Source: Arenicola marina (lineage: Eukaryota; Annelida; Polychaeta; Arenicolidae). From it: DNA of 64,000 bases. The notes under the pieces are model-generated. The model made no database searches. It was not told where the DNA came from and saw only the letters and a program-made list of their open reading frames with translations. Made by a program: the position numbers and the translations under genes. This document shows, piece by piece, positions 1 through 12,500 of this stretch (positions are counted from its first letter, which is position 1; each line of letters begins with the position of its first letter). Where the stretch lies: NCBI GenBank assembly GCA_964019135.1, contig OZ025258.1:34355202-34419201 (forward strand), read 5' to 3'.

Positions 1-416
1 TGGGTGTCTTCTGGATGTGGAAATCGCGACATAATGATGACACTAAGATTGAATGAAGCCTTGCATTATACTGTGCAATCTTTGTGTCTTCGTTATATCA
101 CGATTGCACCAATTAAGATGTCATTAAAGGCAGCCATCTAGGGCGCTCTGATCTGCTGGGGGATGTTGAAATGATGCATGTCATGCACAATGTCCTTAAT
201 ATTCATGAAGGGAGACCCATATACTCCTTCTCCTTCCATGTTCCATCATTTCATGGTCATTATAGGCTTACCTGAAGCTAACAGATGATCTGGAAAACAC
301 TATAAGAATCAAATAGTCACGATCTGATAGAGAACCTATGTTTGACAATTGTAAGACCTAAATGTTTTACTTTCACTTTCAGGCTGCAACGACATACAAC
401 ACTGACCAGCTTTATA
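1..416 (+). other. SIAE upstream region
   Basis: AT-rich single-copy DNA. No TATA box or CpG-rich promoter is evident close to the ATG, so a non-coding first exon further upstream is possible. An in-frame pyrimidine tract ending ctttcag at 383 could be an acceptor for the exon that carries the ATG. Confidence 0.4.
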
Positions 417-507
417 ATGGGGTACGAAGCTGTGTCCTGTACAGTATTGCTCTCTGTCATCACTCTATCTGTAGTGATATGCTTGCCCAGGATTCAAGCA
501 TATACAG
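417..507 (+). CDS. SIAE: SIAE exon 1 (signal peptide)
   Basis: Encodes residues 1-30 plus one base. MGYEAVSCTVLLSVITLSVV is a short N-region followed by a hydrophobic core, with likely cleavage near IQA. The ATG at 417 is the first in frame before the core. The donor ACAG|GTAAGG leaves phase 1, which the next exon completes as Glu. The 5' UTR and promoter are not resolved. Confidence 0.8.
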
Positions 508-3500
508 GTAAGGTTTGCTTGAATCATATAATCCAACAGGCTCTTGTTATATGCTGTTGTATGTGGTGATAAGCTTGCACAGGATTATGGAATATCAAAG
601 GTATGGTTTGCTCATGCATAGGCATGTACGCAAAAGAGCAAAAAACCAAGTACATATAGTCACATACTATTAGAGGTGACCAGCAATGCCACATGTAACT
701 GGTTGTAGTGTGATAATATGTACAACAGAAATGTATCTTCGAGGCCATTGTCATATATGCCCTGGATACTGTCTTGCCTTGAGCACCTATTTAAAATGCA
801 TGCAATTTATATTAGATTATAATGCCTGGCATGAAGCTTCACTTTTGACCAGACTCCACATCAATGTTATGATGTATTAACCACTTATGGCCTCTCCACA
901 GTTTTTAAGATGTCCAGATTAGGAACTAGCTGATGATCTTAAAAACAAACGTTTTTGGCCTCGACTAGTTGGTTTTTGACTCATACCTCTTGCACTGGAA
1001 GCTGTGCCTCTTTCATCTGGAGTGTCTTTTTTGAGAGTAACTGTAGTTCAACTACTGATGGCGTGGTTGTGGATATAGAAGGTCCACATACCATCAGTCC
1101 TTAATGTTGATATCGTTTTATGTTGTTTTTTTAGAGCACAATGGATCATTCAAGGTTGCTAAGGATGACTTTGCCTTCGCCTCGTACTTTGCTAGTCACA
1201 TGGTGCTGCAGCAGTCGCCCGCCTCTGCCGGAATCTGGGGATACGCACCGCTCAGTCACGTGGGACAAAATGTCACAGTCAAGGTCACAGCTGGGGCCGT
1301 CGTCCTTGACAGCCAGCTGGTAGTGGTCAGGAAAGGTGAGTTAGTGATACAGAAACACATGAACATCTGATGTGGTTGTTATTTTGTGTCGTGCATCATT
1401 GTTCTAAAAGTACCATATAACCCGTGGATGTCAAAATGCCATACGTTAATTAACAACTCACCAGCCGTCAATCGTATTAGCTGCCAGATCTTTAGGCGAT
1501 ATGGTTAATGTTACCAAGCGCTGCCTTACCAAGCGTATGGGATGGATCGTGTAACATGAGAACAAAGGTCTTCGTGGCGCTACCATTTACTTGTAGGCCT
1601 ACGTGTCTCTCGCCACCCCCCCCCCCTACCCCCGACACACCCACACACCATCCTCAACCCACCGCAACTCAGTCATTAGTTTAATGTTCACAATGTGGTT
1701 ATTTAGTCGACAATGCTAAGAAGCGATGCAGTCAATTACCAAGCGATAACCAAGCGAGACAACAAATACGTAAGCGGCAGCAAAATATATTATTTGATCA
1801 GGGACGTCCCCTTTTCTTTTATTGATTTCGTTTACAAACCCACACATGCACTTTCCACAGGTGAATTTATCTTAGAACAATAGAAACCTCTTTATATCTG
1901 CTGGCCTGTATTTACTTGCACATGTACTCCATCACCCGCTCCCGTGACGTAGTGACCAGCGTAGTGTCCTTCATCCTGATTGGTTGATAGGAGGCCAGGC
2001 GGGATTAAATGTCTGCGTCCACCAAAAGTACACTTATGGGCGATAACAGAGGTTTATATAAGCATAAACATTATTTTTCTCTGCGAATTCGTAACTATAA
2101 TTTTTTTCTTTTAGAAAACGTATCAGAAATGGCTTGCCCTTTAATAAAGTCCGTGCTCATCAGCCAGTACATATATTTATGCATGAATCTCCTTATATAG
2201 TCAGTGCCCACCAGCCAGTACATGTATGTGAATGTGATTCGCGTCACCAGGGCCCTTCACGGAGAGAGCAGTGTGGAGTGTCAAGCTGAATCCTCGACCT
2301 AACACCGATGAAGTGGTGATCTCTGCTCGTCTGGATGGCTTCCCGACCCTGATGCTCAAGGATATTCTCTTCGGGGATGTGTGGATCTGCTCGGGGCAGA
2401 GCAACATGCAGTTCACCGTCGGACAGGTGAGCCTCTGGGCCAGGGTTGGGAAGAGAAAACAGCCCGTGGCTGGGGTCTGAACCCCACCTGTGAAAATGTC
2501 TATATGTAGAGGGATAAAGATCGGATGTTTTTTCCCTGAAAACTGTAGGGACACTCATAGGATGCCGCTAATCAAAGCACCTATTTCCCTTCCCATTGTT
2601 GCTATATGACTTTTATTTGCGGAATAATCTATAAGGCCCATATAGACAGGGGTGACATTGTTCCGCTTTTTCTCGGCCAGCAGCGCAGCACCTACGAGTT
2701 ACAGATATAGGTAAACACTGTATGGTAAATAAGCCTTCAAAGTTCAAATGGCGCCTTCTTGCCCTTAAATCGCTGTCATTTTGTGCTTGGTCATGCAAGA
2801 GGGGTTCCACCCTCTACTAGGGCTGCTTCGTGTGAATAGGTGTTCCATCCCTTCTAGGGCTGCTTGGTGTGAAGGGGTTCCACCCTCTACTAGGACTGCT
2901 TGGTGTGAATAGGGGTTCCATCCCTTCTAGGGCTGCTTGGTGTGAACGGGTTCCACCCTCTACTATGGCTGCTTGGTTATGCAAGAGGGGTTCCACCCTC
3001 TACTAGGGCTGCTTCGTGGGAAAAAGGGTTCCATCCCTTCTAGGGCTGCTTAGTGTGAAGGGGTTCCACCCTCTACTAGGGCTGCTTGGTGTGAAAAGGG
3101 GTTACATCCCTTCTAGGGCTGCTTGGTGTGAAGGGGTTCCACCCTCTACTGGGGCTGCTTGGTGTGAAGGGGTTCCACCCTCTACTGGGGCTGCTTGGTG
3201 GGTAGGGGTTCCACCCTCTGCTAGGGCTGTTTGGTGTGAAGGGGTTCCACCCTCTACTAGGGCTGCTTGGTGTGAAGGGGTTCCACCCTCTACTAGGGCT
3301 GCTTGGTGTGAAGGGGTTCCACCCTCTGCTAGGGCTGTTTGGTGTGAATAGGGGTTCCATCCCTTCTAGGGCTGCTTGGTGGGAAGGGGTTCCACCCTCT
3401 ACTGGGGCTGATTGGTGTGAAAAGGGGTTCCATCCCTTCTAGGGCTGCTTGGTGGGAAGGGGTTCCACCCTCTGCTAGGGCTGCTTGGTGTGAAGGGGTT

Positions 3501-6500
3501 CCACCCTCTACTAGGGCTGCTTGGTGTGAAGGGGTTCCACCCTCTGCTTGGTGTGAAGGGGTTCTACCCTCTACTAGGGCTGCTTGGTGTGAAGGGGTTC
3601 CACCCTCTGCTTGGTATGAAGGGGTTCCATCCTCTGCTTGGTGTGAAGGGGTTCCACCCTCTGCTTGGTGTGAATGGGGTTGCATCCCTTCTAGGGCTGC
3701 TTGGTGTGAAGGGGTTCCACCCTCTACTGGGGCTGATTGGTGTGAAAAGGGGTCCCATCCCTTCTAGGGCTGCTTGGTGGGAAGGGGTTCCACCCTCTGC
3801 TAGGGCTGCTTGGTGTGAAGGGGTTCCACCCTCTACTAGGGCTGCTTGGTGTGAAGGGGTTCTACCCTCTACTAGGGCTGCTTAGTGTGAAGGGGGGACC
3901 ACCCTCTGCTTGGTGTGAAGGGGTTCCACCCTCTGCTTGGTGTGAAGGGGTTCTACCCTCTACTAGGGCTGCTTGGTGTGAAGGGGTTCCACCCTCTACT
4001 AGGGCTGCTTGGTGTGAAGGGGGTTCCACCCTCTGCTTGGTGTGAAGGGGTTCCACCCTCTGCTTGGTGTGAAGGGGTTCTACCCTCTACTAGGGCTGCT
4101 TGGTGTGAAGGGGTTCCACCCTCTGCTTGGTGTGAAGGGGGTTCCACCCTCTGCTAGGGCTGCTTAGTTTGAAGGGGTTCCACCCTCTGCTTGGTGTGAG
4201 TGGGGTTCCATCCCTTCTGGGGCTGCTTGGTGTGAAGGGGTTCCACCCTCTACTAGGGCTGCTTGGTGTGAAGGGGTTCCACCCTCTGCTTGGTGTGAAG
4301 GGGTTCTACCCTCTACTAGGGCTGCTTGGTGTGAAGGGGTTCCACCCTCTGCTTGGTGTGAAGGGGGTTCCACCCTCTGCTAGGGCTGCTTAGTTTGAAG
4401 GGGTTCCACCCTCTGCTTGGTGTGAGTGGGGTTCCATCCCTTCTGGGGCTGCTTGGTGTGAAGGGGTTCCACCCTCTACTGGGGCTGCTTGGTGTGAAAA
4501 GGGGTTCCATCCTTTCTAGGGCTGCTTGGTGGGAAGGGGTTCCACCCTCTACTGGGGCTGCTTGGTGTGAAGGGGTTCCACCCTCTACTAGGGCTGCTTG
4601 GTGTGAAGGGGTTCCACCCTCTGCTTGGTATGAAGGGGTTCCATCCTCTGCTTGGTGTTAAGGGGTTCCACCCTCTGCTTGGTGTGAATGGAGTTGCATC
4701 CCTTCTAGGGCTGCTTGGTGTGAAGGGGTTCCACCCTCTACTGGGGCTGATTGGTGTGAAAAGGGGTTCCATCCCTTCTAGGGTTGCTTGGTGCGAAGGG
4801 GTTCCACCCTCTGCTAGGGCTGCTTGGTGTGAAGGGGTTCCACCTTCTACTAGGGCTGCTTTGTGTGAAGGGGTTCCACCCTCTGCTTGGTGTGAAGGGG
4901 TTCTACCCTCTACTAGGGCTGCTTGGTGTGAAGGGGTTCCACCCTCTGCTTGGTGTGAAGGGGTTCCACCCTCTGCTTGGTGTGAAGGGGTTCCACCCTC
5001 TGCTTGGTGTGAAGGGGGTTCCACCCTCTGCTTGGTGTGAAGGGGGTTCCACCCTCTGCTAGGGCTGCTTAGTGTGAAGGGGTTCCACCCTCTGCTTGGT
5101 GTGAGTGGGGTTCCATCCCTTCTAGGGCTGCTTGGTGTGAAGGGGTTCCACCCTCTACTGGGGCTGCTTGGTGTGAAAAGGGGTTCCATCCCTTCTAGGG
5201 CTGCTTGGTGGGAAGGGGTTCCACCCTCTACTGGGGCTGCTTGGTGTGAAGGGGTTCCACCCTCTACTAGGGCTGCTTGGTGTGAAGGGGTTCCACCCTC
5301 TGCTTGGTGTGAAGGGGTTCTACCCTCTACTAGGGCTGCTTGGTGTGAAGGGGTTCCACCCTCTGCTTGGTGTGAAGGGGTTCCACCCTCTACTAGGGCT
5401 GCTTGGTGTGAAGGGGTTCCACCCTCTGCTTGGTGTGAAGGGGTTCCACCCTCTACTAGGGCTGCTTGGTGTGAAGGGGTTCCACCCTCTGCTTGGTATG
5501 AAGGGGTTCCATCCTCTGCTTGGTGTGAAGGGGTTCCACCCTCTGCTTGGTGTGAATGGGGTTGCATCCCTTCTAGGACTGCTTGGTGTGAAGGGGTTCC
5601 ACCCTCTACTGGGGCTGATTGGTGTGAAAAGGGGTTCCATCCCTTCTAGGGCTGCTTGGTGGGAAGGGGTTCCACCCTCTGCTAGGGCTGCTTGGTGTGA
5701 AGGGGTTCCACCCTCTACTAGGGCTGCTTGGTGTGAAGGGGTTCCACCCTCTGCTTGGTGTGAAGGGGTTCTACCCTCTACTAGGGCTGCTTGGTGTGAA
5801 GGGGTTCCACCCTCTGCTTGGTGTGAAGGGGTTCTACCCTCTACTAGGGCTGCTTGGTGTGAAGGGGTTCCACCCTCTGCTTGGTGTGAAGGGGGTTCCA
5901 CCCTCTGCTAGGGCTGCTTAGTTTGAAGGGGTTCCACCCTCTGCTTGGTGTGAGTGGGGTTCCATCCCTTCTAGGGCTGCTTGGTGTGAAGGGGTTCCAC
6001 CCTCTACTTGGGCTGCTTGGTGTGAAAAGGGGTTCCATCCTTTCTAGGGCTGCTTGGTGGGAAGGGGTTCCACCCTCTACTGGGGCTGCTTGGTGTGAAG
6101 GGGTTCCACCCTCTACTAGGGCTGCTTGGTGTGAAGGGGTTCCACCCTCTGCTTGGTATGAAGGGGTTCCATCCTCTGCTTGGTGTTAAGGGGTTCCACC
6201 CTCTGCTTGGTGTGAATGGGGTTGCATCCCTTCTAGGGCTGCTTGGTGTGAAGGGGTTCCACCCTCTACTGGGGCTGATTGGTGTGAAAAGGGGTTCCAT
6301 CCCTTCTAGGGTTGCTTGGTGCGAAGGGGTTCCACCCTCTGCTAGGGCTGCTTGGTGTGAAGGGGTTCCACCCTCTACTAGGGCTGCTTGGTGTGAAGGG
6401 GTTCCACCCTCTGCTTGGTGTGAAGGGGTTCTACCCTCTACTAGGGCTGCTTGGTGTGAAGGGGTTCCACCCTCTGCTTGGTGTGAAGGGGGTTCCACCC

Positions 6501-9500
6501 TCTGCTAGGGCTGCTTGGTGTGAAGGGGTTCCACCCTCTGCTTGGTGTGAAGGGGGCCACCCTCTGCTTGGTGTGAATGGGGTTCTACCCTATGCTAGGC
6601 CTGCTTGGTGTGAAGGGGGTTCCACCCTCTGCTTGGTGTGAATGGGGTTCCACCCAATGCTAGGCCTGCTTGGTGTGAAGGGGTTCCACCCTCTGCTTGT
6701 TGTGAAGGGGGTTCCACCCTCTACTAGGGCTGCTTGGTGTGAAGGGGTTCCACTCTCTGCTTGGTGTGAGTGGGGTTCCATCCCTTCTAGGGCTGCTTGG
6801 TGTGAATGGGGTTCCACCCAATGCTAGGCCTGCTTGGTGTGAAGGGGGTTCCACCCTCTGCTAGGGCTGCTTGGTTTGAAGGGGTTCCACCCTCTGCTTG
6901 TTGTGAAGGGGGCCACCCTCTGCTAGGGCTGCTTGGTGTGAAGGGGTTCTACCCTCTACTAGGGCTGCTTGGTGTGAAGGGGTTCCACCCTCTGCTTGTT
7001 GTGAAGGGGGCCACCCTCTGCTAGGGCTGCTTGGTGTGAAGGGGTTCCACCCTCTACTAGGGCTGCTTGGTGTGAAGGGGTTCCACCCTCTGCTTGGTGT
7101 GAAGGGGTTCTACCCTCTACTAGGGCTGCTTGGTGTGAAGGGGTTCCACCCTCTGCTTGGTGTGAAGGGGTTCTACCCTCTACTAGGGCTGCTTGGTGTG
7201 AAGGGGTTCCACCCTCTGCTTGGTGTGAAGGGGTTCCACCCTCTACTAGGGCTGCTTGGTGTGAAGGGGTTCCACCCTCTGCTTGGTGTGAAGGGGTTCT
7301 ACCCTCTACTAGGGCTGCTTGGTGTGAAGGGGTTCCACCCTCTGCTTGGTGTGAAGGGGGTTCCACCCTCTACTAGGGCTGCTTGGTGTGAAGGGGTTCC
7401 ACTCTCTGCTTGGTGTGAGTGGGGTTCCATCCCTTCTAGGGCTGCTTGGTGTGAATGGGGTTCCACCCAATGCTAGGCCTGCTTGGTGTGAAGGGGGTTC
7501 CACCCTCTGCTAGGGCTGCTTGGTTTGAAGGGGTTCCACCCTCTGCTAGGGCTGCTTGGTGTGAAGGGGTTCTACCCTCTACTAGGGCTGCTTGGTGTGA
7601 AGGGGTTCCACCCTCTGCTTGGTGTGAAGGGGTTCTACCCTCTACTAGGGCTGCTTGGTGTGAAGGGGTTCCACCCTCTGCTTGGTGTGAAGGGGGTTCC
7701 ACCCTCTGCTAGGGCTGCTTGGTGTGAAGGGGTTCCACTCTCTGCTTGGTGTGAGTGGGGTTCCATCCCTTCTGGGGCTGCTTGGTGTGAAGGGGTTCCA
7801 CCCTCAACTGGGGCTGCTTGGTGTGAAAAGGGGTTCCATCCCTTCTAGGGCTGCTTGGTAGGAAGGGGTTCCACCCTCTGCTTGGCTGCTTGGTGTGAAG
7901 GGGTTCCACCCTCTACTAGGGCTGCTTGGTGTGAAGGGGTTCCACCCTCTGCTTGGTGTGAAGGGGTTCCACCCTCTGCTAGGGCTGCTTGGTGTGAAGG
8001 GGTTCCACCCTCTGCTTGGTGTGAAGGGGGTTCCACCCTCTGCTAGGGCTGCTTGGTGTGAATAGGGGTTCCATCCCTTCTAGGGCTGCTTGGTGTGAAT
8101 GGGGTTCCACCCTTTGCTTGGTGTGAAGGGGTTCCACCCTCTGCTTGGTGTGAAGGGGGTTCCACCCTCTGCTTGGTGTGAAGGGGTTCCACCCTCTGCT
8201 TGGTGTGAATGGGGTTCCACCCTATGCTAGGCCTGCTTGGTGTGAAGGGGTTCCACCCTCTGCTTGGTGTGAATGGGGTTTCACCCTATGCTAGGCCTGC
8301 GTGGTGTGAAGGGGGCCCTCTGCTAGGGCTGCCGTCAACCTCCGTTTGCGTAGGTCGGAGTCGGCAGGTTATTCCTCGCGAAAAACTAGTTTCCTTTCTC
8401 TTTATTCGTTTTTTTGTATGCTTACTATGTATGCTTACCTTGATGTCTCACCCCTGTATATCTGCATGATCAGTAATGTTAACAATGTATACTTACCTTC
8501 ATGTATCACCCCTGCATATCTGCATGATCAGCAATGTTATCTATGTCTACTGACCTTGATGCCCGTCCTTCCTCAACGCCAGATGTTCGGCTCCAGCCGA
8601 CAAGTGAAGTCTGCCACCAAATACGACAAGGTCCGACTGTTTAACAACCAACGAGTTCTGTCATTAACGCCGTTATACGACCTCAAGGAAATAATCTACA
8701 ACTGGCGAAAGCCGACGACAAGTGAGTTTGGTGTCACGGTGCATACCAAACAATAAGTGTTTTGCTGTCGAAGAGGCTTGCGTTGTACTCACCCTTGTCC
8801 ATGCGACTCAGCCCTCTCTTGTTTTGTGTTTATTTTTTACTTCTCTCGCCGGACGTTATAGTCTCTTTGTGGCCAAACGGCTGTAGAGACAGTCGTGTAC
8901 CTTTACTTATATTTGGCTTGGAACAATCTCTATAACGTATTAGCTAATCAGATCAAAAGTCAAGGTCATTGTCCACAGAAAAAAAATGTGTAACAGGTTT
9001 AGTTTTATTTATATTAGTCATAGCGACCTGGGACTTATGTCGCCATGTTCTACTCATTCGAGTACACACTACGTCATACTCGTTTTAGCGCAAAAGGACA
9101 TCATAGTTCACCGTGTTGACGTGTCAGAAGTTGATGTATATGGGTTTTCTACTTTCGCTATTTTGGTCATCTTCGAACTCCACGGGCGTGAATGCCTTAA
9201 TACTTAGTCCGTAAAAGCTCTCGGTTTGAATCGGACTGTTCAGAATGACTGGCGATATGAACCGGAAGTATAAACTGTTGTATGCCGATTCTCAGTCAGT
9301 CTCCCACAAGATTCTTGGTTTTTTTTTGAAATCAACATTTGTGACTTGCGTCAAACAAATGTGTCGGCTAATAAATTACGGTAACAGCGCATTAAGATTA
9401 GGGTGTTGCATCTTAAATAGTATTTGTAATGTGAATAAAAATGTCTAGAGTCTACGTGCATTCTCAATATATGGTGAATTCCAAATTAAGAAAAGAATCA

Positions 9501-12500
9501 AGGGTTCGCATTAGTTAAGATATACTGGACGTTGGGGATCTGTCTTTGGTAAGTTGTAATGTGCATTGGTGACTTTGCCTTGTTAAGATGTACTGAACAT
9601 TGGGAAATTTGCTTTGTTATGATGTATTGGACATTGGGGACTTTGCTTTGTTAGGATGTATTGGACATTGGGGACTTTGCTTTGTTAAGATATACTGAAC
9701 ATTGGGAAATTTGCTTTGTTATGATGTATTGGACATTGGGAAAATTGCTTTGTTATGATGTATTGGACATTGGGAATTTTGCTTTGTTATGATGTATTGG
9801 ACATTGGAGAATTTGCTTTGTTATGATATATTGGACATTGGGGACTTTAATTTGTTGAGATGTACAGGGCATTGGGGTATTTGCTTTGTTGCGATGTTCA
9901 GTACATTGGGGACTTTGTTGAGATGTACAGGGCATTGGGAATTTGCTTTTTTATCATGTATTGCATATTAGGGACTCTGCTTTGTAATAATGTTTTGAAC
10001 ATTAGGAACGTTGCAGACTTCGCTTTTGTAAGAAATAATATGCTTGGCGCTGTGATCTTTTGTTATTTCTACAGCGGCATTTCCAGGTGGCTGGGACGGC
10101 TTTTCTGCCGTGTGCTGGGTCTACGGCAAGCTGATGCACCTTGAGCTGGGCTACCCCGTGGGTCTGATCGACACTACGTGGGGTGGCACCCCCGTGGAGG
10201 CCTGGTCCTCACCCGAGGCTCTGGCTGCCTGCGGGCTGCACGGTCAACAGACGTAAGTAAGGCAGTGGAGGCCTGGTCCTCACCCGAGGCACTGGCTGCC
10301 TGCGGGCTGCACGGCCAACAGACGTAAGTAAGGGAGTGGAGGCCTGGTCCTCACCCGAGACACTGGCTGCCTGCGGGCTGCAAGGCCAACAGAAGTAAGT
10401 AAGGCAGTGGAGGCCTGGTCCTCACCCGAGACACTGGCTGCCTGCGGGCTGCACGGTCAACAGACGTAAGTAAGGAAGTGGAGGCCTGGTCCTCACCCGA
10501 GGCTCTGGCTGCCTGCGGGCTGCACGGTCAACAGACGTAAGTAAGGCAGTGGAGGCCTGGTCCTCACCCGAGGCACTGGCTGCCTGCGGGCTGCAAGGCC
10601 AACAGACGTAAGTAAGGCAGTGGAGGCCTGGTCCTCACCCGAGACACTGGCTGCCTGCGGGCTGCACGGCCAACAGGCGTAAGTAAGGAAGTGGAGGCCT
10701 GGTCCTCACCCGAGACACTGGCTGCCTGCGGGCTGCACGGTCAACAGACGTAAGTAAGGCAGTGGAGGCCTGGTCCTCACCCGAGACACTGGCCGTCTGC
10801 GGGCTGCACGGTCAACAGAAGTAAGTAAGGAAGTGGAGGCCTGGTCCTCACCCGAGGCTCTGGCTGCCTGCGGGCTGCACGGTCAACAGAAGTAAGTAAG
10901 GCAGTGGAGGCCTGGTCCTCACCCGAGGCTCTGGCTGCCTGCGGGCTGCACGGTCAACAGAAGTAAGTAAGGAAGTGGAGGCCTGGTCCTCACCCGAGAC
11001 ACTGGCCGTCTGCGGGCTGCACGGTCAACAGACGTAAGTAAGGAAGTGGAGGCCTGGTCCTCACCCGAGGCTCTGGCCGTCTGCGGGCTGCACGGTCAAC
11101 AGACGTAAGTAAGGCAGTGGAGGCCTGGTCCTCACCCGAGGCACTGGCCGTCTGCGGGCTGCACGGTCAACAGGCGTAAGTAAGGCAGTGGAGGCCTGGT
11201 CCTCACCCGAGACACTGGCTGCCTGCGGGCTGCACGGTCAACAGCCGTAAGTAAGGCAATGGAGGCCTGGTCCTCACCCGAGACACTGGCTGCCTGCGGG
11301 CTGCACGGTCAACAGACGTAAGTAAGGCAGTGGAGGCCTGGTCCTCACCCGAGGCTCTGGCTGCCTGCGGGCTGCACGGCCAACAGACGTAAGTAAGGCA
11401 GTGGAGGCCTGGTCCTCACCCGAGACACTGGCTGCCTGCGGGCTGCACGGTCAACAGACGTAAGTAAGGGAGTGGAGGCCTGGTCCTCACCCGAGACACT
11501 GGCTGCCTGCGGGCTGCACGGTCAACAGACGTAAGTAAGGAAGTGGAGGCCTGGTCCTCACCCGAGACACTGGCTGCCTGCGGGCTGCACGGCCAACAGG
11601 CGTAAGTAAGGAAGTGGAGGCCTGGTCCTCACCCGAGACACTGGCTGCCTGCGGGCTGCACGGTCAACAGACGTAAGTAAGGCAGTGGAGGCCTGGTCCT
11701 CACCCGAGACACTGGCTGTCTGCGGGCTGCACGGTCAACAGACGTAAGTAAGGCAGTGGAGGCCTGGTCCTCACCCGAGACACTGGCCGTCTGCGGGCTG
11801 CACGGTCCACAGAAGTAAGTAAGGAAGTGGAGGCCTGGTCCTCACCCGAGGCTCTGGCTGCCTGCGGGCTGCACGGTCAACAGAAGTAAGTAAGGCAGTG
11901 GAGGCCTGGTCCTCACCCGAGACACTGGCCGTCTGCGGGCTGCACGGTCAACAGACGTAAGTAAGGCAGTGGAGGCCTGGTCCTCACCCGAGACACTGGC
12001 TGCCTGCGGGCTGCACGGTCAACAGACGTAAGTAAGGCAGTGGAGGCCTGGTCCTCACCCGAGGCTCTGGCTGCCTGCGGGCTGCACGGTCAACAGAAGT
12101 AAGTAAGGCAGTGGAGGCCTGGTCCTCACCCGAGGCACTGGCTGCCTGCGGGCTGCAAGGCCAACAGACGTAAGTAAGGCAGTGGAGGCCTGGTCCTCAC
12201 CCGAGACACTGGCTGCCTGCGGGCTGCACGGTCAACAGACGTAAGTAAGGCAGTGGAGGCCTGGTCCTCACCCGAGGCTCTGGCTGCCTGCGGGCTGCAC
12301 GGCCAACAGACGTAAGTAAGGCAGTGGAGGCCTGGTCCTCACCCGAGACACTGGCTGCCTGCGGGCTGCACGGTCAACAGACGTAAGTAAGGGAGTGGAG
12401 GCCTGGTCCTCACCCGAGACACTGGCTGCCTGCGGGCTGCACGGTCAACAGACGTAAGTAAGGAAGTGGAGGCCTGGTCCTCACCCGAGACACTGGCTGC

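Noticed and set aside
3016-8046. Many open frames on both strands in SIAE intron 3
   Set aside because: Unit lengths divisible by three keep frames open; the region is intronic to SIAE.
8346-8756. 136-codon + frame over SIAE exon 4 as an independent gene
   Set aside because: Only 8583-8721 aligns with SIAE; the rest is intron read-through before the acceptor and after the donor.
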